NCBI RefSeq assembly: GCF_030651615.1
Contig: NZ_JAUSCG010000153.1
Span: 1 to 5,278 of the forward strand
Reading direction: 5' to 3'
Source: Methanocalculus sp.
GTDB lineage: Archaea > Halobacteriota > Methanomicrobia > Methanomicrobiales > Methanocorpusculaceae
Length of the DNA: 5,278 bases
Each line of letters opens with the position of its first letter. Position 1 is the stretch's first letter. Below the pieces are notes generated by a model that had not been told where the DNA came from, did no database searches, and worked only from the letters and a program-made list of their open reading frames with translations. The translations under genes and the position numbers were made by a program. This document shows positions 1-5,225 of this stretch, piece by piece.

Positions 1-708
1 GGTTGCGTCCTGATCATCCGGGATATCACAGTAAGGAAGGCATCAGAGACGACACTTCGTATCTCCGGCGAGAAGATCGCCCGACTGACTCAGCTTACCC
101 GCCATGATATCGGCAATCAGGTTGCAGCCCTTATCGGATACCTTGAGTTTTTGAAAGACGATCTGAGCGGGGCAGAGTCGGAGAGGTACATTAATGAGTC
201 GATAGATATCGTCGAAAAGATCATCCTTTACCTTGATTTCTCCCGTGAATATCAGGAGATAGGCACATATGATCCGGTCTGGCTGTCACTTGAACAGACC
301 GTTGTTCACGCAATGAATGATATCAGTCATAGTGATGTTGAGATCAGATCAGAGGTTATACCGGCAGTGATCCATGCTGACAGACTCTTTGTCAGGGTGA
401 TCTACAACCTCCTTGATAACGCCATCAGACACGGAGAGAAGGTCACATTGATCACAATCAAAACCGTTGAAATCTCCGATGGGGATCTCGTCCTCATAGT
501 CGAAGATAATGGAGTCGGGATCGGGGAGGATGAAAAAGAGAGGATATTTGAATATGGATATGGAAAGAATACCGGTTTTGGGCTTGCGTTTGCACGGGAC
601 ATCGCCTCCGTTACCGGGATATCCCTTATTGAGACCGGAGTGCCAAAGATTGGAGCTCACTTTGAATTGCATATTCCAAAAGAGGGATGGAGACATCTTA
701 AAGGCTGA
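1..708 (+). CDS. Sensor histidine kinase, C-terminal part (5' end outside window)
   Basis: The frame is open from the first base and encodes 235 residues ending at TGA 706-708; the true start lies to the left of the window. Seen, numbering from the window edge: residues 1-13 (GCVLIIRDIT, then VRK) look like the end of a PAS domain; the H-box TRHDIGNQ carries the likely phosphorylated His35 (bases 103-105); the dimerisation helices run to about residue 90 and end in EYQEIG; the N-box is NLLDNAIRHG (136-145), G1 is VEDNGVGI (167-174), the F-box is ERIF (180-183) and G2 is TGFGLAF (191-197). It should autophosphorylate on His35 and pass the phosphate to a response regulator, none of which is encoded here. 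The ATP lid between F-box and G2 is very short. Its core closely resembles that of the kinase at 1426-3117. The sensor part and signal are unknown. The family call is secure. Confidence 0.93.
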   Translation, partial: GCVLIIRDITVRKASETTLRISGEKIARLTQLTRHDIGNQVAALIGYLEFLKDDLSGAESERYINESIDIVEKIILYLDFSREYQEIGTYDPVWLSLEQTVVHAMNDISHSDVEIRSEVIPAVIHADRLFVRVIYNLLDNAIRHGEKVTLITIKTVEISDGDLVLIVEDNGVGIGEDEKERIFEYGYGKNTGFGLAFARDIASVTGISLIETGVPKIGAHFELHIPKEGWRHLKG

Positions 709-750
709 AAGGAGCAACCATTGTAATAACCATCCCCGCAAAAACTGCCT

Positions 751-764
751 GGGAGAAGGCTCCC
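751..764 (-). terminator. Short hairpin followed by T5 on the - strand
   Basis: GGGAG (751-755) pairs with CTCCC (760-764) around a four-base loop. Read on the - strand, the stem is followed after six bases by TTTTT (complement of 740-744), which resembles an intrinsic terminator for leftward transcription. It lies about 170 bases beyond the stop of the small - strand gene, so it would be a backup stop at most. The five-pair stem is short, so confidence is low. Confidence 0.3.
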
Positions 765-810
765 CCGGGTGCAAATAAGAACCAGAGCAAAGACGAACCT
801 AATCATGATG

Positions 811-817
811 TTTTTTT
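811..817 (+). terminator. T7 tract, probable archaeal terminator of the left kinase
   Basis: A run of seven T (preceded by ATG) lies about 100 bases after the kinase stop codon. Archaeal RNA polymerase is known to terminate at oligo-T tracts in the non-template strand with no need for a hairpin. This is the best such tract downstream of the kinase. The assignment is an inference from position and composition only. Confidence 0.4.
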
Positions 818-890
818 GCTTCCATAATAAGGTCACTGATCCGGGAAAATCCCTGAATCGGACAAGTTAAATTGATATTTTAGATACTAA

Positions 891-909
891 GGGGGAGAAG
901 ACCTCCCCC
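891..909 (-). terminator. Perfect 7-bp GC hairpin, possible terminator of the small gene
   Basis: GGGGGAG (891-897) pairs perfectly with CTCCCCC (903-909) around the loop AAGAC. It begins 27 bases past the stop codon of the - strand small gene. On the - strand the stem is followed by a T- and A-rich stretch (TTAGTATCTAAAATATC) without a clean T run; on the + strand the bases that follow are not T-rich. It may act as a terminator or as an RNA 3'-end stabiliser. Confidence 0.45.
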
Positions 910-936
910 AGAAGTCAGAGGTGTGTGGTAACGGGA

Positions 937-1128
937 TCATGCATATGCAACGAGCCGTATACCCATCTTCTTCTCAATCTCACGGATCTGTTTGAGATCC
1001 TGTTCATTCAGCGATGCAACAGGTGCCGGTCTCTCATGAGCGAGGAGGAGGACACCAAGTTCAGCCTCAAGCTTGGTTATCTGTGCAATCTTCGCAGGTT
1101 CCAGGTGGGCATAACCAGGGCAGACCAT
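937..1128 (-). CDS. Small conserved-looking protein with an internal duplication
   Basis: This encodes 63 residues, MVCPGYAHLE to LVAYA, ending at TGA 939-937. I do not recognise a named family. The start is ATG 1128-1126 because GGTGAT (1138-1133), a perfect match to the archaeal anti-Shine-Dalgarno, lies four bases upstream; an in-frame TTG at 1140-1138 overlaps that site and is unlikely. Seen: an N-terminal CPGY with the only Cys (C3), a helix and strand (about 13-31), a Pro-containing linker RPAPVASL (33-40), then a second helix and strand (about 42-62). The two units align as repeats: KIAQITKLEAELGVLLLAHE (13-32) with DLKQIREIEKKMGIRLVAYA (44-63), sharing Q, I, E, G, L and A at matching places. 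No signal peptide or membrane helix is seen, so it is probably cytoplasmic. It has its own promoter and faces away from the kinase at 1426. Regular amphipathic pattern, SD and TATA-like box make it more than a chance frame. Function is unknown. Confidence 0.75.
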   Translation of the reverse strand: MVCPGYAHLEPAKIAQITKLEAELGVLLLAHERPAPVASLNEQDLKQIREIEKKMGIRLVAYA

Positions 1129-1132
1129 TACT

Positions 1133-1138
1133 ATCACC
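1133..1138 (-). promoter_or_regulatory. Ribosome binding site GGTGAT deciding the start of the small gene
   Basis: GGTGAT on the - strand matches the 3' end of archaeal 16S rRNA and sits four bases before ATG 1128-1126. It selects this ATG over the upstream in-frame TTG. It is the only strong Shine-Dalgarno at a confident gene start in the window. Confidence 0.7.
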
Positions 1139-1160
1139 AACCCCCTATAGAGATGGCTTG

Positions 1161-1170
1161 AATATATACT
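1161..1170 (-). promoter_or_regulatory. TATA-like box of the small gene
   Basis: The - strand reads AGTATATATT, preceded by the purine-rich AGAA, a possible BRE. Archaeal transcription usually starts 25-27 bases downstream of the box centre, which predicts a start near 1139 and a leader of about 11 bases holding the GGTGAT site. The box is nearly symmetric (ATATATA core), so it could also serve rightward transcription. Confidence 0.5.
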
Positions 1171-1190
1171 TTCTGTAAAATAAAACAGTT

Positions 1191-1376
1191 TTGATATACA
1201 ACAGATTATATGGCATCACCCTGATCGACGATATGGCAGAGATGTTGATGAATGCGATGAAGAACCAGTTAACCGGTGTCAAAAGCAGAATGCAAAAAAA
1301 TTATTCTCCCCGATTACTACAGATTGACTGGACAATACTCCAAGAGATACAAGAGACTCTAAAGATCATGATCTAA
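1191..1376 (+). CDS. Doubtful short open frame (up to 61 aa)
   Basis: A + strand frame runs from TTG 1191 to TAA 1374-1376; a more credible start is ATG 1233, giving 47 residues (MAEMLMNAMKNQ at the N-terminus). I recognise no family. A weak TGATC (1222-1226) precedes ATG 1233 and TATA-like sequences lie at 1161-1170 and near 1194-1199. Codon use differs from the neighbours (several ATA, TTA, CTA and AGA), so it may be a gene remnant or non-coding A/T-rich sequence between two promoters. It is listed because it fills the gap between the small gene and the membrane kinase, and its reality is doubtful. Confidence 0.2.
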   Translation: MIYNRLYGITLIDDMAEMLMNAMKNQLTGVKSRMQKNYSPRLLQIDWTILQEIQETLKIMI

Positions 1377-1387
1377 TCAACAAACAC

Positions 1388-1397
1388 CCTTTTATTC
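1388..1397 (+). promoter_or_regulatory. TATA-like box upstream of the membrane kinase
   Basis: CCTTTTATTC lies about 33 bases before ATG 1426. A start 25-27 bases downstream of the box gives a leader of roughly six bases. There is no Shine-Dalgarno just before the ATG (the sequence is TATAAGGCCT), which fits a leaderless or nearly leaderless mRNA. A second A/T element, CTTATAAG (1414-1421), is too close to the ATG to act as its TATA box. Confidence 0.4.
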
Positions 1398-1425
1398 TTC
1401 GGGAGCATTCTGGCTTATAAGGCCT

Positions 1426-3117
1426 ATGATCGTTCAGTTTTCTATCCTGACCCCGATACTGCTTGCCATATCTCTTGGATATGCCCTTCTCGCAATCCTG
1501 TACAGAGACAGGTGGAGCGAAGAACTGAAAGGTCAGGTGACCCTTTTTCTCTTCTTTGCTGCCGTATGGGCGCTTGGAGATGCATTGATCTATGCCTCGG
1601 CAGACCCTGAGTCACAACTTGCCTGGACAACCCTCTCGTTTGTCGGAGCAACAGGAGTGCCGGTATCGCTCTTCCTCATCTCCTGCATCTATGTCGGAAT
1701 CAACCGGTTCAATACACTTCAAAAAGCATCAGTTCTTTTTATCATACCAATCATCAGCATCATCCTTGTAGGGACAAACAGCCTCCATGGCCTCTTCTAT
1801 TCAGGCGTCACAGAGCAGCATGTACTCAACACCATCATCTGGGAGGTCTCATATGGCCCACTCTATCCCATCCACCCCTTCTACTCCTACTTTTTGATCG
1901 CAAGCTCTGTGGGGATTCTCATCTATAAATATACAGCAAGTACTCCCCTCATCCGACGCCAGATACACTGGCTCATCATCGGCATTATGATACCATTCAT
2001 CGCAAACATCCTCTACCTCAATCGTATCATCGCATCTCCGGGTCTGGACTGGACACCGTTCTTACTTCTGGTCACAGCAGGGATCCTCGTCTTCGGTAAT
2101 GCCCATCTCAGGCTCTTCTCAATCGTCCCCCTTGCACGGAGTCGTATCATCGAATCGATGGAAGACGGGATCATCGTCCTCGATCAGGATCACCGGATCG
2201 TCGATATGAACCGGTCTGCCACCATCATCGCCGGAGATACCTTTAAAGATCTCGAAGGGACAGATGGCAAAGTCCTTCTTGAGCGGTGGGGAGCACTCAA
2301 TGCAACACAGTCAGCACTGATCCATCGTCAAGATGGAGATGAGATCTTTGAGGTACGGCAAAATCCTCTTAAAGACAGTAAAGGAACAGTTTTTGGGAGA
2401 ATACTGTTCATCCGTGACATTACTGAAGTATATCGCGCACGAACCGCTCTCCAGCAGGCGAACAAGAAATTAAACCTCCTCTCCTCCATCACCCGCCATG
2501 ATATCCTGAATCAGATCACTGCAATCCTCGGATACGGATCACTCATTGAAGAGTCGCTTCCTGAGGACCCGGAAACCCGGAGCTTCATGAATAAACTCAA
2601 TGAAGCAACAAGAACGATCCAGCGACAGATCACCTTCACAGCAGACTACCAGAATCTCGGAGTTCGCGAACCCGAATGGCAGCATATAGACTTCGTAGCA
2701 CAGTGTGCAAAGAATGAGATAGACCTTGGGGAGATCACACTTGATTGTACAACAGGAGCACTTGAGGTCTATGCCGACCCCCTGCTCCAGAAGGTCTTCT
2801 CAAACCTCTTTCATAACACGGTAAAACATGCAGAACATGCAACAAGGATTTCCATCTCCTTTCAACAGGAAGAGGATTTCGGGATACTCATCGTTGAGGA
2901 TAACGGGATCGGCATCCCGGACAGGATGAAAGAGCGAATCTTTACCCATATTCGTGGAAGTCAGATCGGGCTTGGACTCTACCTGATACGTGAGATCCTC
3001 TCAATAACCAACATTACCATCTCAGAAGATGGGAGATACGGTTATGGAGCACGGTTTTTGATCCGTATGCCGAAAAACTCATTCAGGAATGCCCCTGATT
3101 CAGACAACCTCGGCTGA
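1426..3117 (+). CDS. Membrane sensor histidine kinase (7TM sensor, PAS, kinase core)
   Basis: This complete gene encodes 563 residues. The N-terminal part (about 1-230) has seven hydrophobic segments, near 5-26, 38-57, 67-91, 101-118, 151-168, 179-198 and 210-226, with TNSLHGLFY (117-125), as in the N-terminal 7TM region of histidine kinases. A PAS domain follows (about 236-335: RIIESMEDGIIVLDQDHRI, ending LFIRDITEVYRAR). The H-box TRHDILNQ has the likely phospho-acceptor His358 (bases 2497-2499). The ATPase domain has N-box NLFHNTVKHAEHA (460-472), G1 EDNGIGIP (491-498), F-box ERIF (503-506) and G2 IGLGLYL (514-520). The kinase core is cytoplasmic and the sensor is in the membrane; the ligand is unknown. 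The start ATG 1426 directly opens the first membrane helix. No response regulator is adjacent. The last 18 bases overlap the convergent channel gene. It lacks a receiver domain, so its partner must be encoded elsewhere. Confidence 0.95.
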   Translation: MIVQFSILTPILLAISLGYALLAILYRDRWSEELKGQVTLFLFFAAVWALGDALIYASADPESQLAWTTLSFVGATGVPVSLFLISCIYVGINRFNTLQKASVLFIIPIISIILVGTNSLHGLFYSGVTEQHVLNTIIWEVSYGPLYPIHPFYSYFLIASSVGILIYKYTASTPLIRRQIHWLIIGIMIPFIANILYLNRIIASPGLDWTPFLLLVTAGILVFGNAHLRLFSIVPLARSRIIESMEDGIIVLDQDHRIVDMNRSATIIAGDTFKDLEGTDGKVLLERWGALNATQSALIHRQDGDEIFEVRQNPLKDSKGTVFGRILFIRDITEVYRARTALQQANKKLNLLSSITRHDILNQITAILGYGSLIEESLPEDPETRSFMNKLNEATRTIQRQITFTADYQNLGVREPEWQHIDFVAQCAKNEIDLGEITLDCTTGALEVYADPLLQKVFSNLFHNTVKHAEHATRISISFQQEEDFGILIVEDNGIGIPDRMKERIFTHIRGSQIGLGLYLIREILSITNITISEDGRYGYGARFLIRMPKNSFRNAPDSDNLG

Positions 3118-3918
3118 AGCATTCGGATCAAACGGATTTGTTCTGACCGAGAGTGAGAAGAGATAGGGATAATGCTCCTTCAGATATTCCATATGGTCAA
3201 GCCAGTCAAGGACAAGGAGACTGATAACCCGGTTGCAATCCCGTGAGAGATGGGCACAATCTCCGGCAGAGAGTTGAACAAGACTGCTTCGTGCCGAGAG
3301 TTCCTCTTCAAAATGACAGATTGCAGTTATCATATCAGAAAAAGGCTCATGTTCAGAGAGCATCGGATGCTGGAGAAGCTGGATAATAAATGATCGTTTC
3401 TCTAAGAGAAACTGTTGCATTGAAAGGAGATCAACCGAAGAGAGATCGATTGCATAGTCCTGTGAAGAGAGGTTCTTCCTCGCCTGAACGAAGTTCCTTC
3501 TCTTCCATTCATCCGTAACAAGGAGGTCTGGGATCCCTGATCTGAGAACGCTGACTCCTCCTTTGCAGATGTCGATAAACGGCACTCCCACCTCAGAAAA
3601 GAAGACCCAGATGATCATCCGCACCTTCTTCCTTCTTGCATGGAGATCATTTCGGGATACCGTCATCTCGATGAAGTACGCTGCTACCGTAACAAATGTC
3701 CCAACTCCGGCAAGGATAAGAATCATAACAAGGAGACGCCCGGCATCGGTAACCGGGACGATATCACCGTATCCGACAGTCGCAATTGTTACAATGACAA
3801 AATAGAAGGCGTCAAAGAATGAGAGACCTTCAAGGACTGCAAGACCAACCGATCCAACCATCAGCACCGTAAGAAGAACGATAAGGTAGAGGCGAAATTG
3901 CGTATCACCGGAATGCAT
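3100..3918 (-). CDS. Two-TM potassium channel with a non-RCK cytoplasmic tail
   Basis: This encodes 272 residues. The pore module (Ion_trans_2 type) is clear: TM1 about 9-29, pore helix 34-45, selectivity filter TIATVGYGD (44-52) and TM2 about 61-87. TVGYGD is the classical K+ filter, so K+ conduction across the cytoplasmic membrane as a tetramer is expected. The remaining 185 residues are cytoplasmic and mostly helical; they begin with a basic stretch (RRKK, 95-98), then FFSEVGVPFID, QQFLLEKRSFIIQLLQHPML (168-187), HFEEELSARSSL and the terminal HYPYLFSLSVRTNPFDPN. No Rossmann glycine motif typical of RCK/TrkA-N is visible. I recall similar tails on other methanogen channels, but no function for them. 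ATG 3918-3916 lacks a Shine-Dalgarno (pyrimidine-rich CTCTCTTTCTTC precedes it). The gene lies 24 bases after malic enzyme in the same direction, and its 3' end overlaps the kinase by 18 bases. Confidence 0.95.
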   Translation of the reverse strand: MHSGDTQFRLYLIVLLTVLMVGSVGLAVLEGLSFFDAFYFVIVTIATVGYGDIVPVTDAGRLLVMILILAGVGTFVTVAAYFIEMTVSRNDLHARRKKVRMIIWVFFSEVGVPFIDICKGGVSVLRSGIPDLLVTDEWKRRNFVQARKNLSSQDYAIDLSSVDLLSMQQFLLEKRSFIIQLLQHPMLSEHEPFSDMITAICHFEEELSARSSLVQLSAGDCAHLSRDCNRVISLLVLDWLDHMEYLKEHYPYLFSLSVRTNPFDPNASAEVV

Positions 3919-3942
3919 GAAGAAAGAGAGATTGGCGTGGAA

Positions 3943-5145
3943 TCAGATATACTTCTCCCCTTCGGCAGAACGTTTCCATGCCTCTGCGACAGCCACGGCC
4001 ACTGCACGGGTTACCCCGCGATCAATGACCGACGGAAGGATATACTCCTTCGTCGGGTGCTTCACATACTCTGCAATCGCGTGGGCTGCTGCTATCTTCA
4101 TCTTATCGGTAATGCGTTCTGCCCGTGCATCAAGCGCACCACGGAATATCCCGGGGAATGCAAGGACGTTATTGATCTGGTTGTGATAATCACTCCTCCC
4201 GGTACCAACGATCATTGCACCTCCAGCCTTCGCCTCCTCGGGCAGGATCTCCGGAACAGGATTTGCCATCGCAAAGACGATCGGATTTTTCGCCATTGAA
4301 CGTATCATGGCGGGTGTTACAAGACCGGGTGCTGAGACACCGATGAATGCATCGGCACCGACAAGCGCATCTGCAAGTGTTCCTATCCGGTTCTCATGAT
4401 TGGTCTCATGGGCGATCAGGTATTTATGCGGGATCGAGAGGATATCCCTTCGGCCCCGGTGGATGATGCCCAAACGATCGCAGACGATGATATCACAAAC
4501 GGGGATGCAGATCTGATCCGAAACACCTACACATTTGAGGAGACGGGCAATAGCGGTGCCTGCTGCCCCCGCTCCACTGATGACAATTTTCAGATCGGCC
4601 ATACTCTTCTTCTGCACCCTGCAGGCGTTGATTAGGGCCGCAAGCACAATAACCGCCGTTCCATGCTGATCATCATGCATAACCGGGATGCCAATATCCT
4701 GAAGAGCCGCTTCGATGGCAAAACACCGGGGTGCTGATATATCTTCAAGATTGATCCCTCCAAAGACAGGAGCGATATTCTTAATCTGTGCAACAAGGTC
4801 TCCGTCTTTTGAGGCAAAACAGATTGGAAACGCATCGATCCCGGCAAAGTCACGGAATAGCAGGGCTTTTCCCTCCATCACCGGGATGGCCGCATATGCC
4901 CCGACATCACCAAGACCAAGGACAGCCGACCCATCGGTCACGACACAAACGGTATTCGCTTTAAGCGTGTACCGATAGGCAAGATTCGGATCACCGGCAA
5001 TCCGCCGTGCAACCTCGGCAACACCCGGAGTATAAGCAACACTCAGGTCATGCCGGTTCCTCACCGGCACCTTTCCGCGCACCTCGATCTTTCCTCGGTG
5101 CTCTTCATGGAGGAGGAGTGCCTCTTCATAGAGAGTCGGGGGCAT
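3943..5145 (-). CDS. Malic enzyme, NAD(P)-dependent, decarboxylating
   Basis: The protein has 400 residues from ATG 5145-5143, the usual size of the short prokaryotic malic enzymes. It converts malate to pyruvate and CO2 with reduction of NAD(P), or the reverse, in the cytoplasm. Seen: the N-terminal malic domain with AYTPGVAE (Y38 catalytic), VVTDGSAVLGLGDVG (68-82), EGKALLF (K93 catalytic) and INLEDISAPR (E134 and D135 metal ligands), then HDDQHGTA (157-164, D158/D159 metal ligand region). The NAD-binding domain has GAGAAG (191-196), CDRLG (222-226) after the second strand, GVSAPG (269-274), ANPVPEI (294-300) and RSDYHNQINNVLAFPG (317-332). The Asp after the second strand (D223) suggests, but does not prove, NAD preference. 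Residues 205-222 hold four Cys and an apparent insertion of about seven residues. ATG 5145 is preferred over ATG 5187 because family members begin shortly before YEEALxLH and a TATA-like box lies 27 bases before 5145. The channel gene follows 24 bases downstream. Confidence 0.96.
   Translation of the reverse strand: MPPTLYEEALLLHEEHRGKIEVRGKVPVRNRHDLSVAYTPGVAEVARRIAGDPNLAYRYTLKANTVCVVTDGSAVLGLGDVGAYAAIPVMEGKALLFRDFAGIDAFPICFASKDGDLVAQIKNIAPVFGGINLEDISAPRCFAIEAALQDIGIPVMHDDQHGTAVIVLAALINACRVQKKSMADLKIVISGAGAAGTAIARLLKCVGVSDQICIPVCDIIVCDRLGIIHRGRRDILSIPHKYLIAHETNHENRIGTLADALVGADAFIGVSAPGLVTPAMIRSMAKNPIVFAMANPVPEILPEEAKAGGAMIVGTGRSDYHNQINNVLAFPGIFRGALDARAERITDKMKIAAAHAIAEYVKHPTKEYILPSVIDRGVTRAVAVAVAEAWKRSAEGEKYI
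3944..3957 (-). promoter_or_regulatory. TATA-like box for the channel inside the end of the malic enzyme gene
   Basis: The - strand reads GAGAAGTATATCTG across the last codons and stop of the malic enzyme gene (E-K-Y-I-stop). GTATAT (3952-3947) is centred about 31 bases before the channel ATG, which predicts a transcript start about five bases before the ATG. Together with the lack of a Shine-Dalgarno, this suggests a separate, nearly leaderless channel transcript. It is inferred from spacing alone and could be chance, since codons for K-Y-I are naturally A/T-rich. Confidence 0.35.
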
Positions 5146-5167
5146 AGAGAGAGAAGGGATTGCCGGG

Positions 5168-5176
5168 ATAATAAAT
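5168..5176 (-). promoter_or_regulatory. TATA-like box placing the malic enzyme start at 5145
   Basis: The - strand reads ATTTATTAT, centred about 27 bases before ATG 5145-5143. This is the archaeal TATA-to-start distance, so the mRNA would begin at or next to the ATG. The bases just before the ATG (CCCTTCTCTCTCT) hold no Shine-Dalgarno, which supports leaderless translation. The box would lie inside the coding region if ATG 5187 were the start. Confidence 0.45.
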
Positions 5177-5194
5177 CCACCTAACATCAAAGGG

Positions 5195-5202
5195 CTTATA
5201 TT
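5195..5202. promoter_or_regulatory. Second TATA-like element, readable in both directions
   Basis: CTTATATT on the + strand is AATATAAG on the - strand. Leftward it predicts a start near 5173 and a leader of about 28 bases for malic enzyme. Rightward it predicts a start near 5225, at the ATG of the possible divergent gene at 5226. It could serve either gene or both. Confidence 0.35.
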
Positions 5203-5225
5203 CCTGTCAGATGATTGGTACGGTG

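Larger units (their letters stand above)
709..936. other. Intergenic region between kinase end and small convergent gene
   Basis: There is no convincing gene in these 228 bases. The region receives two converging transcripts: the + strand kinase ending at 708 and the - strand small gene ending at 937. It contains a T7 tract and two GC-rich hairpins, listed separately, that could end these transcripts. A third, weaker stem (GGGA 843-846 with TCCC 850-853) is probably chance. Confidence 0.6.

Noticed and set aside
97..111. 15-base identity with 2491-2505 as a possible DNA repeat
   Set aside because: It encodes the conserved TRHDI of the H-box in both kinases and is explained by homologous coding, not by a mobile or regulatory repeat.
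151..708. TTG 151 as the start of the left kinase
   Set aside because: The same frame is open to base 1 and the residues before 151 encode the H-box and the end of a PAS domain, so the gene begins outside the window.
838..859. Weak stem GGGA/TCCC with outer GAT/ATC as a terminator or regulatory RNA
   Set aside because: Only four inner pairs, an uneven internal loop and no T run after it; it is within chance expectation.
925..1161. Open + strand frame opposite the small - strand gene
   Set aside because: Its translation is low-complexity in pattern with many Cys and Arg and has no recognisable fold, while the opposite strand has a clear SD, a TATA-like box and an internal repeat.
3898..4299. 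Open + strand frames inside the channel and malic enzyme genes (also 3563-3822, 4396-4635, 4715-4978)
   Set aside because: They are antisense to strongly conserved coding sequence and give no protein family; they are shadows of the - strand codons.
5146..5190. A longer malic enzyme starting at ATG 5187 or TTG 5190
   Set aside because: It would add 14-15 residues not expected in the family, put a well-placed TATA-like box inside the gene, and lie only about 11 bases from the other TATA-like element.
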